Below are positions 7,854-21,376 of a DNA stretch of 64,000 nt, piece after piece. Position numbers and translations under genes: made by a program. Location of the stretch: contig CM106585.1 in NCBI GenBank assembly GCA_048013815.1, forward strand, positions 7,688,001 through 7,752,000, read 5' to 3'. The notes under the pieces are model-generated. The model had not been told where the DNA came from, ran no database searches, and worked only from the letters and a program-made list of their open reading frames with translations. The DNA is from Setoptus koraiensis. Taxonomy: Eukaryota; Arthropoda. Numbering within the stretch: position 1 is the first letter of the stretch; each line of letters starts with the position of its first letter.

Positions 7854-10035
7854 TTAATTTAGTGGGGCTTGCTGAGTAATCTCTATTCTTTGTACGGTCA
7901 TATTTGGATCCATCATGGTGGCCTCCTGAATTGCTTCAGCTAAAGCTAATTCATGATCGACAGGATCGCCATCGCTCTTTATAGTAATTTTGTGTTCAAC
8001 ACGCGTTTCTACCATGCCATCTTTTTCCATTTTGTACTGTTTTTAGAATTTTTTAAATACAAAATGAGATTGTTCTTGTTATGTACTTGAACCTACACGG
8101 ATCTCGAATAGTAAAATGAGTTGATCTTGATCATTTATTCATGATACTTACTGTCATCGTCTCCACCGTATGAGTTTTACTCGAGATAGTTTGAGAACTA
8201 ACGATGTCATCCTCTCCATCTGGAGAAGGTGACTTGAGTGCAACTCCTGATGAGTTGGCAAAAGATTGCGGCGGGGCTAAACAGGTGTCTGAATGCTTTG
8301 TTTCACCTTTTGAATAAGAGTTGGACGGCTGTGATGGAATTTAAAAACAAGTGGGTGTTAATAGATTGCTAGAAAATTTCTTAGAGCAAAGCTATCAGCG
8401 GGTTGGAGAGATCTCTTGTGCACGTACCTTTTTCTCGATAAATGCTGCTTTTCTTGTCTCAGAGGTAGTTACTGGCATGGAAGTTCTGTTGGTGGCATAT
8501 TGTTGTTGGCCCCTTTGAGGTCCTATGGATGACGCAGGAGCGGCACCATATCTAACCATCTCACTATAAATGACAGGGGCTATATCATCGTAATTACCAC
8601 TTACTATCAGATCCGACTTACGATTATTATTTTCATAAACTGATTGTCTAGAAATTGATTCTTTGCTTTTAACTCGTTCGATGGGACTTTTTCTCTGCTC
8701 TTCTATTTTTTTCATTTCCATAGGGGGTAGAACAGCAACACCACCTATAGGTCTTCTATGCATAGGTTTCTCTTTTTTATCACTGAGTGATTCTTCTGTC
8801 AAGGATGGTGAAACACTATCATGAGTAGTTATGGAATTATAAGAAATTGCATTGCCAGAGAGCGTTCTGTCTGTGGCTTGTCGACTGGACCTGCCAGCAC
8901 CATCATCGTTATATACAGGATAAGTTTGTTGACTTTTTATACTGTTTATATCTACTTCTGATGGTTGCCGCCTGTTTGATTGTCTTTCCAATGTTTGACC
9001 CCCATTGTCAATACTCTGACTGGCCCAGTTTCTGTTGCTGAATGTCCTTTGGAAATCAGGATGTGGCCGTTTTATTTGCATGCTGGCTTGTTTCGATTGG
9101 TATTGTGTACGACCGGAGTATCTAAATTTTGATCCAAATCTTGGTAAGAGAATTCTAGTTCTATTTGGTTCCTCGGGTGTTGTCAATCTAAAAAATGTAT
9201 GATGCTCAACGCAGGTCTTCCACAATCTTTTCGCAGCAGTTAAATTGGCCAATTTGAAGCCTATTGTACTTTCGTATTGATCGAATTCGCCCGGCCTTAT
9301 TCTAATATAAAAATTATTTCTCTTATAAGATATCTTCAATATTTTAGGCCAAGCAAATCTATTTATTCTCAATCGGTCAATGTAAACAAATAGACCTGAG
9401 GCACACACGCCAATGAGTATATCCGCGCCAGCTGAGTCCTTGGCTGGATGTAGATCAACACCATACATGGCCAATCTGCGCGCATTCTCTAAATAGTGTA
9501 GATCTGCCTCGGCTGACGTTTGTCCTTTATGTTGCTGATGCAATTCTGCCACCCGCAATTCAAGCTCTTGTGTTTGTTGGGGCGCAAATTGAAAATCCCT
9601 GAGATAATCTGAATCGTGCTCTTGGGGGTCGTAATCGCCCAATTCCGATTGGACCATGTAAGAGCCTAGGGCAGCGTAAGTAACTAGAGAGCATGGCAGT
9701 CGGCCAGTGAGTATGTCCCGGCGCACTTGTAGACAGACAAAATATCTGGTGATGTCCTCGTGCAATTGTGCCGGATCTGGTGGATAAAATTTGACTTCAA
9801 AGTATAATTGCGCATTATTGTGACTCTTGAGTTGTCTGCCAATGGGCTTTTCGTTGTTTAGCCAGTCCTTGCCCTCGTTGGGCGACGTCTGAAACGACAG
9901 ACCAAAATAGTCTTTCTCGAGCAGGTTGACGTGATCGCACACCTTGTCGAACAATAATTGACCCTTGGATTTTTTGTCCACCTTGATGTCGACATGGGTG
10001 TTGTCGAGCAGTACAACCTTAATAGATTTCTTCAT
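7854..10035 (-). CDS. cora: coracle / protein 4.1 family FERM protein
   Basis: Three exons, 8428-10035, 8152-8328 and 7854-8036, all joined in phase 0 (GTACGT/CACAG, then GTAAGT/ACAG), give 655 residues. The FERM domain starts at Met1 ([17 protein letters not shown]) and runs to about residue 290, including [12 protein letters not shown] and the [19 protein letters not shown] segment of lobe 3. A FERM-adjacent region follows. Residues about 325-590 are polar and disordered. The last exon is the 4.1 C-terminal domain (METRVE-like start, [13 protein letters not shown]). Family knowledge: a membrane-cytoskeleton linker; coracle is a septate-junction protein that binds Neurexin IV. AATAAA lies at 7824-7829. 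The long 5' flank may hold a non-coding first exon, which I could not locate. Confidence 0.92.
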
Positions 10036-10358
10036 GATTGTATAGATCTAGTAACTGTTGTTGTTGGGTTAGCGATAGTGACAGTAGTGTTAGTATTGCG
10101 TGCGTTTGTGGTCTATGCGTCTCTCAATCTGTTAATGTGATATATCTGTTTCTTTTTGCTTGTTCGTCTGGCCATAACTATGTGTGCTGTGATGTTGTGT
10201 TCAATTGTCGAGATTGGCCGCGTTCGTCATCGTGCTGCGAATGATTGCGCTGGAATAGTGTGGGTCGTAGTAAAAATATTTCTGTGATGCGTCTTGTATA
10301 AATAATGGCAGTAACAAACTAATACGGCGCTTTTTTACACAGAAGCGACAATACGCTA

Positions 10359-10468
10359 GTGATACGGTAATACAGTGATACGGTAATGCAGTGATTCGGT
10401 AATACGGCAATTCGGTAATACAGTGATTGGGTAATACAGTGATAGGGCATTCATACAGTGATTCGGCG
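10359..10468. repeat. 16-bp minisatellite
   Basis: Six to seven diverged copies of a unit like GTGATACGGTAATACA, about 330 bp upstream of the coracle start codon. Confidence 0.8.
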
Positions 10469-10875
10469 GTAGTAAATGGGGCGAATATTATTATTATCGT
10501 ATCCACTGTGTGTGCAGTTGTTGCGAGAAGCAAAACAGTGTGCCAATGGTTCGCTATTTTTCTGCACCGTCTGTATTGGCGGTGCTGCTGCTGCTGGCTG
10601 GCTGGCTGGGTGTAGCGTTCACTGAATGGATTCTAAGAACGCAATCATCGATTCGATCCTTTGTCGCGCACACACACACACAGCGAGAGTGTTGCCACAC
10701 ACTGACGCTGCCTGGCACAAGATTAATTGGACACCCTGGTGCAATTAATGGTGCAGCGCAAGCACACCCCAATGGCCGGGTGCGCAACGAATAATGTTCA
10801 ACAACCTCCGCCCGTGTCTCCTTGTCCGCAATGAGTAACGAGTGATGCGACGATCCCACTCATTCGATCCGACAT

Positions 10876-10901
10876 GCACACACACACACACACACACACA
10901 C
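10876..10901. repeat. (CA)n microsatellite
   Basis: About 13 uninterrupted CA dinucleotides upstream of coracle. Confidence 0.9.
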
Positions 10902-12212
10902 CGTGCACCATATACAGCAAGCTGCACCAAACAACCAGCGCCAACAGTTGCTGTCGGGCACTTGCAGCCTGCAAGTTGCAGGCGCATCACGCACAACACA
11001 CAGCGAACGCACAAAATCGAACAAGCGTAGCGACCTACTCTATCACGCTGTCAGTGTACAGTGCTGCCTAAACACACACACACAGTAGTAAACGTTGGAC
11101 GCTTGCGAACCACCGACAATTCGATTCCAATACCTCCCCCTCCGAACTTATGCTGTAAGACTTGACTCGTAACACGCCAGCGGCCACTCTTACTCACCAC
11201 TTCTCGCCTGCCTTGCTGATACCATCGCACACTATACGCACACACTTTGTCGTGCCGCGAAAGCAGAGTGGGCGTTATAGTGAACACTGTTCAGAAAACT
11301 TTACCGTGTGTGTGTGTGTGTCCGAAAACAACAAAAAACCGCACCGCATATCCGCCCAGCACGGGCATACCCGCACATCACTATTGCTACTACACTCGTT
11401 TGCTGGACCGGTTCCCGTGTCGAGGCGGCCCGCACTGAACATGGCAACCTCGGCATAAAAATCAGCGCGTCGCCAACAACAGCCTAGCCTTTCACTGCTA
11501 ATCACTGGTGAGGCTCTCTGGCTGGTCATCCGGCTCCCTCTGTTTATATATGTAACATGAGTCACAAAGTGACTCCAACATGCAGCTTCAAAAATGTTAA
11601 AATGCCAAAAGTTGGTACTAGGGCGCAAAATTTCAAATCATCTGCCCCAAAATGCAATGAATAGTTTACTTTGTTACACCAAGTCGCTATTTACTAGTTC
11701 AAATTGACATTAACGAGCACTTCGTTAGTGCGAAAGTTTTTTATTATCAGTCGTTTTATCGTTTGCTTATGTAAAACTATAGACAAACTACAACAACGAC
11801 CACGCCGCGCCATATCCATCATCCATCGAATCGATTCAAGATGCGTCTGTATAAACTTTTACTTACAACTTACTTTGTTAGAGTCAGAGAAAATCATGGT
11901 ATGAGTAACCTTAGCTTGCGTTGGCACATTCTTAGTCAGTTGCTAAATTTGTCGACCAACCGTTTATAAGATTAATAGATAAGAATTGTAACCGCATGTT
12001 ATACGGTCATGAAAAACAGAACTGCCGACGAGAAGCGCGCGACTAGATGAACGATATTTCAGCTAGTGCTTTTTTCGCATCAGCTAATCTGAACATGATG
12101 AATTGAGCCAGATATTCCAATCAATTTGAAATGTCATGTTATGCAACGTATGTAATGTAACTTCGGTGTGACGACACTGTTAGTTGCCTATTAGTTGAAA
12201 TCTATCTGTTAG

Positions 12213-12218
12213 TTTATT
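12213..12218 (-). terminator. poly(A) signal of the ENPP gene
   Basis: AATAAA on the minus strand, 30 bases past the stop codon at 12,248-12,250. Confidence 0.6.
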
Positions 12219-12247
12219 GCATATTGATTCAATCAGTTATTTGATTA

Positions 12248-14385
12248 CTAATAATAATCGGGCGATAACAAGAGGCGATTCTCTTCAGACTTTTTCCTGT
12301 TCATCTTTTTTATCTGGTCGTCAAACCTAAAACCGGCACCGTCTAGATAAAATTCCAAATCTATGTTTAATCCTGGGTTAAGGCTAGAGGTATCAGGATC
12401 TGGTTTGGCCTTAGGTTTCTTATATCTAGCCAGCAGTGTGCAGAGTAAGGCGCCGGCCACTAGGAACGAAAAACCGCTCATGATAAAAATTAATACTAAT
12501 GAAGAGAAGAGACATTATCGTTAATAAAGACACAGAATAAGATTTCTGACAGGATAGTGCAAAGCTGGTTGGTGATTCTTTTAGCTCCGCCGAATAGCTG
12601 TTTTTGATCTTTGACGAGGCTGCTCGCGGTCATGCATTGATAGGACGGACATGTTGCGGAATTTGTAGGGTTTAGATGAAGCACATTCACACATTTAACA
12701 AGTTAAGAACGATATAGCCATGTCAGGGAAGGTTGTTGCCGAAGATATTGGGAAACCAAGACGTGTTCAGGGTGAACAGGACATACATTATGGAAGATGT
12801 GCGGGTTAGAGCTTAGGATATGAGTTGCGTGCCGAGATTGGGAAAGGTTTTGCTTAAATTGAATTAAAAAGCTGGAAATATAGTGAAAGAGCTTACATTT
12901 AGCCAATTGTTGTTGGTAACTATATCGAGGTCCACTGAGCATATCGACCACGTTCAAGAAGGTACCATTATTAAATAAATTTTCTCTTGGTAAGTCCAGG
13001 ATATAGCACATCAGGGGGAAGAGATCAATGTTTGGGAAGGCCTTTTCGTGATAGTAGTCCTTCTTAAATTTAGGCCCTATCGCCATGAATAGAGGTCGCA
13101 TATCATCTTCTGTGGGACTCCAGCCGTGATTACCCCAAATCTTATTTTTGGGTCCCATATGCGTTTTGTTGTAGAAAAGGTCGTAACCTGGGTCAGTGAT
13201 TATAAAGTAATGACCGATACGAGCCGATTTGCTATAGTGAAACTCATCTGGTATAGATCCGCGCTTGTAAACGGTAAAATGAGCTTTCTTGGAGGCTTCC
13301 TTAAGTTTCCTATAAACTTTGCTTCTCATTGTCAGGTATTCGGGTTTGATCCAGACTGACCAAGTGGGCGAAGCTCCATATAATTCGAAGAACTTTGTAT
13401 CGACATAGTCTTCCAAGAATATTGACTTGTTTAACTGTGCCATTCCGTGATCAGACAAAAAAATGATGTTGGTTTGTTCGTATAAACCAACATCTCTCAG
13501 TCTTTTGACTAGATAACCTGCAGCACTGTCAACTTTTCTAACTTGAGAAAGAGTCTCATGAGCAAACGGTCCATAGGTGTGAGCTGTTGAGTCTGGCTCC
13601 TGTTATTGTTCAAGTGGGTTGAAAATCTTGTTAGTTCAAACTAGAATTCGACCATTCCTTTGATCTGAGATAAGATATGTATGTGTCTACTCAACTAGGT
13701 AAACTTACATCAAAATAAATGCTGACAAAATTAGCAGGTGCGACTGGATCAGTCATCCAATCGATGACCGTGTCAACATTCAACGTCCAATTCCTGTCTC
13801 TATCGAAATGTTTTAGATAATGAGGTGTGATACCGTGATATGGTGGAACTGAGCCGGGATACATCATTGATCCGCTATGGCGCAATCCTTTACCGTACAA
13901 TTGGTTAGCAGTCTGTATCAATTTGATTGTAGAAATATTGATGAAACGGATATGTTATTAAAAATGAAAATGATGAAAAGTGATGCTGCAAATCGAATGA
14001 AACTGCTAATTACCCAAATCGGCGTGGTTTTATTGTCCGGATCCCACCATTTGGGGTCAGTAGTTGATGGCTGAAATTTATTGTCCTTAAGTCTTGGATC
14101 GAACATACGATTATTAATGATCTCATGTTCATCTTCATATAATCCAGTGGCTATAGACAAATGATTAGGGAAGGTCTTTGTTATATATAGACTGCGCATG
14201 TGACCAAGGGTGGCATGAGGCACCAGATCGAACATATTTGGGGCTGTGGATTGATGTAAGTAATCATGTCTGAAGCCGTCAAATGATATCAAGATTAAGA
14301 TTGGCACCGCTGGGAAGATGACATAATGATAGAAGTGTTTCGTGAATAAAATTGATAAAGTGTGGTAAAGTTTTTTTGGGTTGTT
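12248..14385 (-). CDS. ectonucleotide pyrophosphatase/phosphodiesterase (ENPP4/5-like), 5' end missing
   Basis: Four exons found: 14014-14385, 13709-13912, 12897-13599 and 12248-12495, totalling 508 residues plus an unlocated start. Reading phases agree (0, 0, 1). The family landmarks are in order: LILISFDGFRHDYL (metal-binding Asp), TKTFPNHLSIATGLYE (catalytic Thr), PKWWDP, EPDSTAHTYGP, LSDHGMAQ and GNHGW. The order and spacing match human ENPP4/5. The last exon gives one membrane helix (FIMSGFSFLVAGALLCTLL) and a basic 55-residue cytoplasmic tail, so it is a type I ectoenzyme that should cleave nucleotide phosphodiesters outside the cell. The first coding exon is not visible: the frame upstream of 14385 has no ATG before a stop. 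Part of this gene's end is copied near 1990-2480. Confidence 0.88.
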
Positions 14386-16945
14386 CTGAAGGAAACAATG
14401 TTAGATATAACTTACTTTGAGCAATGGGAGAAATCATTGTGAATATTGTTTATGTCTGATAAATTTTTTGGAATTTTCGTGGACGAAATTGTAATGTCGA
14501 AGCTTAGCTCACAAATTGTTTTCTCTGTCTCAATCTATCACAGTTAGATTGTAGTTTGACGATTCTACCTTTGAGGTTCCATTATTATTTAATCCTAATA
14601 TCACACATACACTATCGTTGTAATGTTTGTTTTGTTCTCAATGTGATGATAGTGGCTGCTGCTGTAAGTTAGTTAGTCAGGCTCGAGTTTAGTTTGCTGA
14701 TCAAATACCGAACAGGTAACCAATACGAAGAAAAGGATTGGAAACAGACACCTGTTAACGAGTGGCTGTGTTGCCGTGTTGCTATTGCTAGTATTACGAG
14801 TTGAGTCTATAAATCGATTATTTGCAATGCTATGATAATAATACTAGAACCGATGCAAATGAGCCTAACAAGTGCTAAGGCAGTTATAAGTAATAATGAA
14901 AAATGTGTGCATCATTTAATTATTGATCCCGGCCGATATGTTGGTGTAATGGTGCTGTTTTCAGGATAGTGTGTGCGTGCTCATAGGTCGGCAAGATACA
15001 TTTTGGAGGATGAAATTGGTTAAAAGCTATTGGTTGACTGACTGAACTCTTTCTGTATGTGGACCTGTCCCCTGCGTTGTTTGTTGCAACAGACGATTAG
15101 TCTATAATTGATTGTTGCGGATGGCTGGCCGTTTTATTATTCGTACGTAGTGGCTACAATAATGATAATGAGCTGTTACTTGATTCGTTGATCGTTCATC
15201 GGGGTGTTTCTTTTGGTCTGTTTTTGCCACTGTTGCTAGAGCACAGGCAATAGAGAGAGAGAGAATGAAATTTTTTCCAGCAAAAATCTAGATTTGACAT
15301 AAGGCAATTCCATGATCCATCAGATCAATATTGCTGCGTTCTGTTTTGTTCTCCATCTATCCATTTTGTATTGTTACAACTGGCATGAACAAATAATTGA
15401 GCATGTGATAGCTAACTGGCTGGCTCACTGACTGGCTCACTAACTGACTGGCTGGCTGGCTGACGTTGATAATCGAACTGGAGATGATCACAATAAAATA
15501 TAATAATATAAACGATTAATAATCCTAGAGATAATAGATAACACGGATAGTAGGATAATGGTGACAATAAAAGCTACTGATAATAACAATAATAATAATG
15601 ATGATAATAGTGGCGAATAATATTCATAGATACAAGTAGTTAACCTTACCACAGTGTGCCCAGGTGAACAACAATAATACTGACAGCAGACAAACAAACG
15701 ATCTTGTGACCCAAAAATGAGAACAAAACAAATGTGGAACAGCGCGAACGGGCGCAAGACGGCGCAGAAAGGCGCACAGAAATGCGCAAGACAGCAGTCA
15801 AGGTTAGCTCTGGCTAACCAGGTGAGAGGTTTTGAATTTCTGACAGCGAACAAGCTTGCGCTATTTTCATTTGTGCACGACTTTCTCGACTTGGCAAGAC
15901 TCACTCACAACATTCAACATTCGGCAGCAGCAGCAACAACAACAACAACAACAATAAATTGGGATCAGTGTCATATTATAGCTACACGCTCCATTAGACA
16001 TGCATCACCTATCTAGCGGCACTATCTGTGGCATTGATCCGATTTCGCGGGATCACTCAAGCCCGACAATGAGTTTCTTTATGTGGGCTCTTCTCGTTCG
16101 AAAGGAACGACTCAGTTCCTGATGAATGCGCCAAGCATCTCGGCGTCAATCGTGACTACACTGTCAGCAAGACACCGACGATGGCGACAGCTAAAGTGAC
16201 TTTTTTGGTGGCCATTGTGAGAGCGGTGTGTGGGCAAATGTCAAAAAATCGCCCGAATGTCGATATGCCGACGGGATCAAATCATCGCTACACTGCAGTG
16301 CAGCAATGATTTGTTGCAATGTGATCCCGATCCTATTTTGTCCTGCCAACTAATCCCAATAATGGATACATGCATCGGACAGGTGATTCTCGCTCTCTCT
16401 TTGCTGACATGACAACTGATGTAAACTTATAATTGTTGCGTGCATTTAGAGTAGCGTTCGAGAGCGCCATTTTCGTTGTCGACGACATCGAATCGTGGCA
16501 ACATGATGCTCCATCAGATAGGTGATGTGATCATGAGTCGCTTCATACGACCATGCGGATTCTATTAATTATGTTGATGCACAAGCGAAACAATTGAAAT
16601 TTGACACCATGAATTAATTGGTTGCTGTCATTCGAAGCCGCTCAAATTGCTAAAACTGTTCTATTTATTTGATTCAAGTTTACATCAACATTGTCGATAC
16701 AGAGTGGATGTAATTTGACAATATGGGCATGATAAGATGATGTGACGACGACAAACTGGATATTCAAGCTGATACGTGAGCATTAGTGATTGTTGATATG
16801 TTGATTATTCTCTCTATCTGTGGAATTGGTTCTTCTATAACATTATATTCTATTCTATTTTTGAATTAGACAGATCAGATTTGTCATTTGCCATTCATTA
16901 TCCGTTAGACGTTGATTAGACGTAACATTGTAGCGGTTGGCCCAA
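14386..16945. other. intergenic, 5' flank of ENPP and 3' flank of tryptophan hydroxylase
   Basis: It should contain the first exon of ENPP, but I cannot place it with confidence. A donor-like GTAAGT at 14,415 and the acceptor at 14,386 are only 30 bases apart. GA, GATA and CTGG-type simple repeats occur near 15,250-15,265 and 15,410-15,470. Frames at 15,488-15,904 and 15,717-16,016 overlap each other on opposite strands and look non-coding. Confidence 0.45.
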
Positions 16946-19551
16946 TTAGGGCACCACTGCCATTAGCGAGTCCAGGTCCTCCTCTATGTTGTGGCGCTCC
17001 TGATTATCGTCTGCTGGATGGTTGCCACTATCCAATGTTTTGATGGCCTGTCTAACGGTGCAAAGATCGCCCTTCAATTCGCTCACCAGTGCCATGATCT
17101 TTCTGGTGTTACTCAAAATCTCAACACTTTGCGTATAGGGATTGTATCTTAAGCCAAATGGTCGTTTAATGGTGGCACTGAATTCGCGCATCATCATTTT
17201 TGCCTCATCAAAGCTCTCTGTTGTGAAATAGGCCTCTTGAAATGCCGTTATAATTGGGGTCGCCTGGCACGTAACTATTGGATCAAATGGTAGTATGTGT
17301 GCGGAACCTGACACGGCATGCTTTAATTCGGCTATGCTAGACAGTAGGCCGGCGCCATAGATTTTTAATTCGTTGTCTTGTTTGCACAAACCAAATTCTA
17401 TGGTAAAAAAGTAACACGTTGCCAATTTGTCCACCTCGTCATCGTTGGCGCCCAACGATGCCAGACCGAGCTCTTGCGAGAATTGCGCAAAGCCCCTGTC
17501 GGCCAACAGTGGACAATGGCCCAATAGCTCATGACAACAATCTGGCTCTGGCGTGTAAAACGGATCACTGGGATGCCTAATGTACTGCGTACAATGAAAC
17601 ACCCTGAATGCCAAGCCAGCCAAAAAGTCCCTAGACGACAGGTAGCCGGCCACTGGGCGCAATGTGAAGCCAGTGCGAACGCGCAAAAATTGTGATATAT
17701 CCTCTAATTGAGGTATGTTGTCTTGCCGGTAGCCACAATATTTGATGAGCGATTTGAAATTGTCATTGAATTCACGGCAAGCGTGCTTCTCATACAGCTC
17801 AGTCAACTTACTGAATATGACCGACCAAGTGGCTATCTCTTCTTTTGTATACTCAATACGAGGTATTGGCGTACCATGCTTGTAACCGTACGCGATTTCG
17901 GTGAATTCCTTGCGTCGTTCCCTGTAAACGGGATCTTTGAAGCCCTGTAAATGAACGCCACACACATAGACACACACAATATGGCAAATACGACAAATCA
18001 TTGACGAAAAAACAAAATCAATACCACACGCTATTGATTGGTTTCATTTGCGACCGTCAACAGTCAGTCACAGGCTGACTCAACTAGCTCGCGCCTCACT
18101 TGGCAAGCTATTTGATGAGGCTATTTGGTGAGATGTGAGCTGAGATACTCACAGGGTGATCGGCGTCCAGTTCGGTGCCGTACATAAGCACCCGCTTCGA
18201 CGACAGGTCCAGCTCGCCGATGTGTCGCGGAAACCATGGCATGCCCTCCATGAGCGACTCTGTGTATTGATTGACCCACATAACAATATGTGTGTGACAT
18301 ATTGGCCCACGGCCACATGATGATAGATATATATATATATAGACATGGTGAAATTAATTTCCGCGTTTGCAATCCAATTACAAGTGATTACAAGCAATTG
18401 ACCACTCACTCACCTAGATCTGTTGATGGCTGCGACGGCACCAAAGAGTGAGCTCGAGTGGCTCGATAAAGTGACTCTGAGCCGTCCATGGAACCGTTAG
18501 TGCCGTTACAATTGGCCAGACCGTCGTTCGCATTTGCAACGCCCCCACCATTCAGCGAGGGCGAATTCTTTGCCTTGATTTGAGCCGCGTCGGAGCCCGA
18601 CCATCGATCGAATTCTTCTTTGGTCAAGCATTTAACCTCGTGCCTATACCGATATGTGATGTAATACGTGAACAAAATCAATTATCTATCTCAGCTCACC
18701 TATATAATGCAAACAATAGTGTTAAGCTGTACCCACCTTAGATGGTGCACCAATTGTTTCATCTTGTTTGCATCGCTGCAATCAATGTCGACAAATATCT
18801 CAAATTCCGAGTCGCGCCTCTTCGACTTGCGCGACTCTATATGCTTGACGCCAATGTCGAGTTCCTGAACAAAGTGTGATAGTGACCGGTAGTTATGTAA
18901 TTTTCTGTTATCGGCTTACAAAATACAGGTTCTAAACAGACTACCAAGCTACTTAGACAAAACCACCAATTACCCACTTACCTGAAAAATGCGCAAAGCT
19001 CTCACCAGGCCACCGACCTGGTTGCTGAGCGAAAATATAAGCTCGCTGTCGCTCAACCAATTGGCCGACTTCAATTGGGTGCCCTGGTCCCCATCGTGGA
19101 TACTATGCGCTTGCCCAAAACAAGAGTCGTCGCCGAGACAGAGCTCGCCCGTCCCGTCCATCTGATGATAGCTTGAGGTGGCATAATGATGTTCGTGTGG
19201 ATCTTGATGGTCGTCGTCTTGATGATCATCAGTGGTTTCCTCTTCTGATATAACATGAGTGTTTCGCAGTTGTGCTGACAATATTCTGTTGGCAGAAGCG
19301 CCACTATTGCTGTCGAATACTGTTGTCTGATTGATTTGCTTCAATCTGACTGATTTGTCCTGTTTCAGTGAATTTGAGTCAGTGTCGCTAGTATTACTAT
19401 TTGTGCCATTGCTGTTGTGACCGTTTGACGATTTTGCTATCTTTCTTCTGAGATCCTCGACAAAACTGTCGGTGAAGTCGCGAAGATTTGCCACGGCCGG
19501 CGTCGAACAATAGCGCCTAGTCTTGAAATCGAAACGTCTCAAATGTGCCAT
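16946..19551 (-). CDS. Trh: tryptophan 5-hydroxylase
   Basis: Five exons, 18982-19551, 18737-18864, 18414-18643, 18153-18259 and 16946-17944, with phases 0, 2, 1, 0, give 677 residues. The catalytic domain starts at [12 protein letters not shown] and ends in a short tail. Iron ligands are the two His of HELLGH (residues 483 and 488) and the Glu in FFTIEFGL (528). TPH rather than PAH or TH is called from [27 protein letters not shown] and [18 protein letters not shown]. An ACT-like regulatory domain spans exons 1-3 ([35 protein letters not shown]). Family knowledge: rate-limiting step of serotonin synthesis, needing Fe2+ and tetrahydrobiopterin. It is longer than usual because of a 165-residue polar N-terminus and a Gly/Asn/Ser-rich insert before the catalytic domain. 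Confidence 0.93.
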
Positions 19552-21376
19552 TTCGCTACCAACTACGATTACTACTAACCTGTTACCTAATTATTATGAT
19601 CGCTAGTTTCATTAACTGTGAGTTGATTTTACTCGAACAACATGACGTTTATTTATTTATTACATTCACCAGTGATGGCATTATAGACATGGACTAACTT
19701 GCGACGATGGCGAAATTTTAACCAGATTGCGTAAGTGTGGCAAAGCCGCTGGTCAGTGAATAAATCCGTGTTGTATTGCAACTGAGACGGCGCCAACTAT
19801 CGTGATGAATAACTGCGTTAATAGTTGCTCATGGTGCGCCTATATATTTACACTTGCGCCCCAATGATAATGGCGCACACGATGAATAGAATGCGTGGGC
19901 TCTCAATTTACTCACCTCCCCCTATCTGTTATAAATATCTCAATCTTTAGCGGAGATAGTTCTATTAGAAACGATCACATCATAATACAATTTCAATGGC
20001 AACCCACAAGGTTAGCGAGGTCGCCCAAAAAATCGATCGGCTCATCAATGCTCATCCACTAAGATATCTATGCTCCGATATTGAATGGCGTTGTTGAATT
20101 GGTGATATGCAATTTATTATTAAACATTATTCAATCGCCACTCGCCTATATGATGATACCTGCAGCCATCTCGCGAGTCAACCTAGGTACCTTGTAAGCG
20201 GTATTGTGTTGCGGGTCACTTTGTTGCGTAACAACTTGAGGCGGCAGATTTAACGGGTTTGTGGCAATAAGAAAAAAGCGTTCGGTCGGTTCATTTTGAT
20301 TCGAGTGTCGCTGCTGATTTGTCTGATATCCGGCTCTCTTGATTTCCAGCGATTTCGGCTGGCCATCTTGGGCTCCAACTGGCCTCCAAAACAGCCCCCT
20401 CAACTGCAGCACCTCTATCGATCTATTTATACACAATATACGTATGTAGAATGCTCTCGAAATAACCCAGGCCAATAAATAATGCTTTTGTCCGCCAGGC
20501 GCGCCAGGGTTGTTGCGCCGATGATTATCGCGTCACTCGTAATGCCACCGCCATCGCACCGTACATCTTATCTTTGGGGCGTCAATGTCAAACAAGAGCT
20601 ATCTATTATTCTTTCGGTCATTGCTGCCAACCATTGATTTACTACAACAACACCTGCTGACATCTTATTATCCTTATCTTTAAACGAAAATCTCTTCACT
20701 TTTCGGTGTGTGTGTGTGTATGTGTGCGTAGGCAGTGAACAAAAAGTTGCGATAACATTCAGTGACAACCATCTTGAATAGAAGTGATATCTATAATTTA
20801 TTCAAGATTACGACACACACTGGCCAGATAATCCACTAACACGTGGTGCTGGCTAATATAATATCTGGCAAATGGGCAAACCATCATAAAATTGCTGCTT
20901 GCGTCATCGTTTCAATAAGCTATGTTCGTAGCGACTCGCTTTTAGAGACACACGATCAATATCGGCATTAGGTTTCAGTTTATTGTTGTTGGTGTCTCTG
21001 TTTATGCGACACACTGTGTTAAAATATAAAACATGCGTCAGGCCTGGTGTGAGGTTAGTAATTTTTGTGCATTTTTAATTATGTCTCCATTATAATAAAT
21101 GGCCGATGTTCATTAACAGCATCACATGCATGCTGATATCGGAAATTCGAAAACTAGAAAGTTTCTGTAGCACTCTTATGACTGCCACTCATGGATCAGA
21201 GTTGTTTGTCCGGATGCGAATGAAACACGATCCTCTGCTGTTTATTCAATTCATTTAGAAATCGGCAGTTAACTGTCGAAAGCCAGACAAAACTATTATG
21301 TTGTAACTATATTATTTTGAAATGAGTATTATCGTCGCATATTGTTGATTATTCTCAACGTTGCGCGATCTACGAC
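19552..21376. other. intergenic between divergent Trh and amnionless
   Basis: This should hold both promoters, since the genes are transcribed away from each other. A (GT)n tract lies at about 20,706-20,725. An open frame at 20,146-20,475 on the minus strand has no family features. I see nothing else I can name. Confidence 0.5.

Larger units (their letters stand above)
10036..12247. other. 5' flank of coracle and 3' flank of ENPP
   Basis: No coding gene found. It holds a 16-bp minisatellite (10,359-10,468) and (CA)n tracts near 10,669-10,682, 10,876-10,901 and 11,072-11,084, plus a (GT)n tract near 11,307-11,321. It is the probable promoter region of coracle. Bases about 12,000-12,250 are the ENPP 3' flank that is also copied near 1,990-2,200. 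Many short open frames here are products of the CA/GT tracts. Confidence 0.5.

Noticed and set aside
12496-12690. 64-codon minus-strand frame between the last two ENPP exons, first read as an exon with two Cys and a membrane helix
   Set aside because: No AG acceptor lies before it, while exon 12,897-13,599 joins exon 12,248-12,495 directly with a canonical GT-AG intron and matching phase 1.
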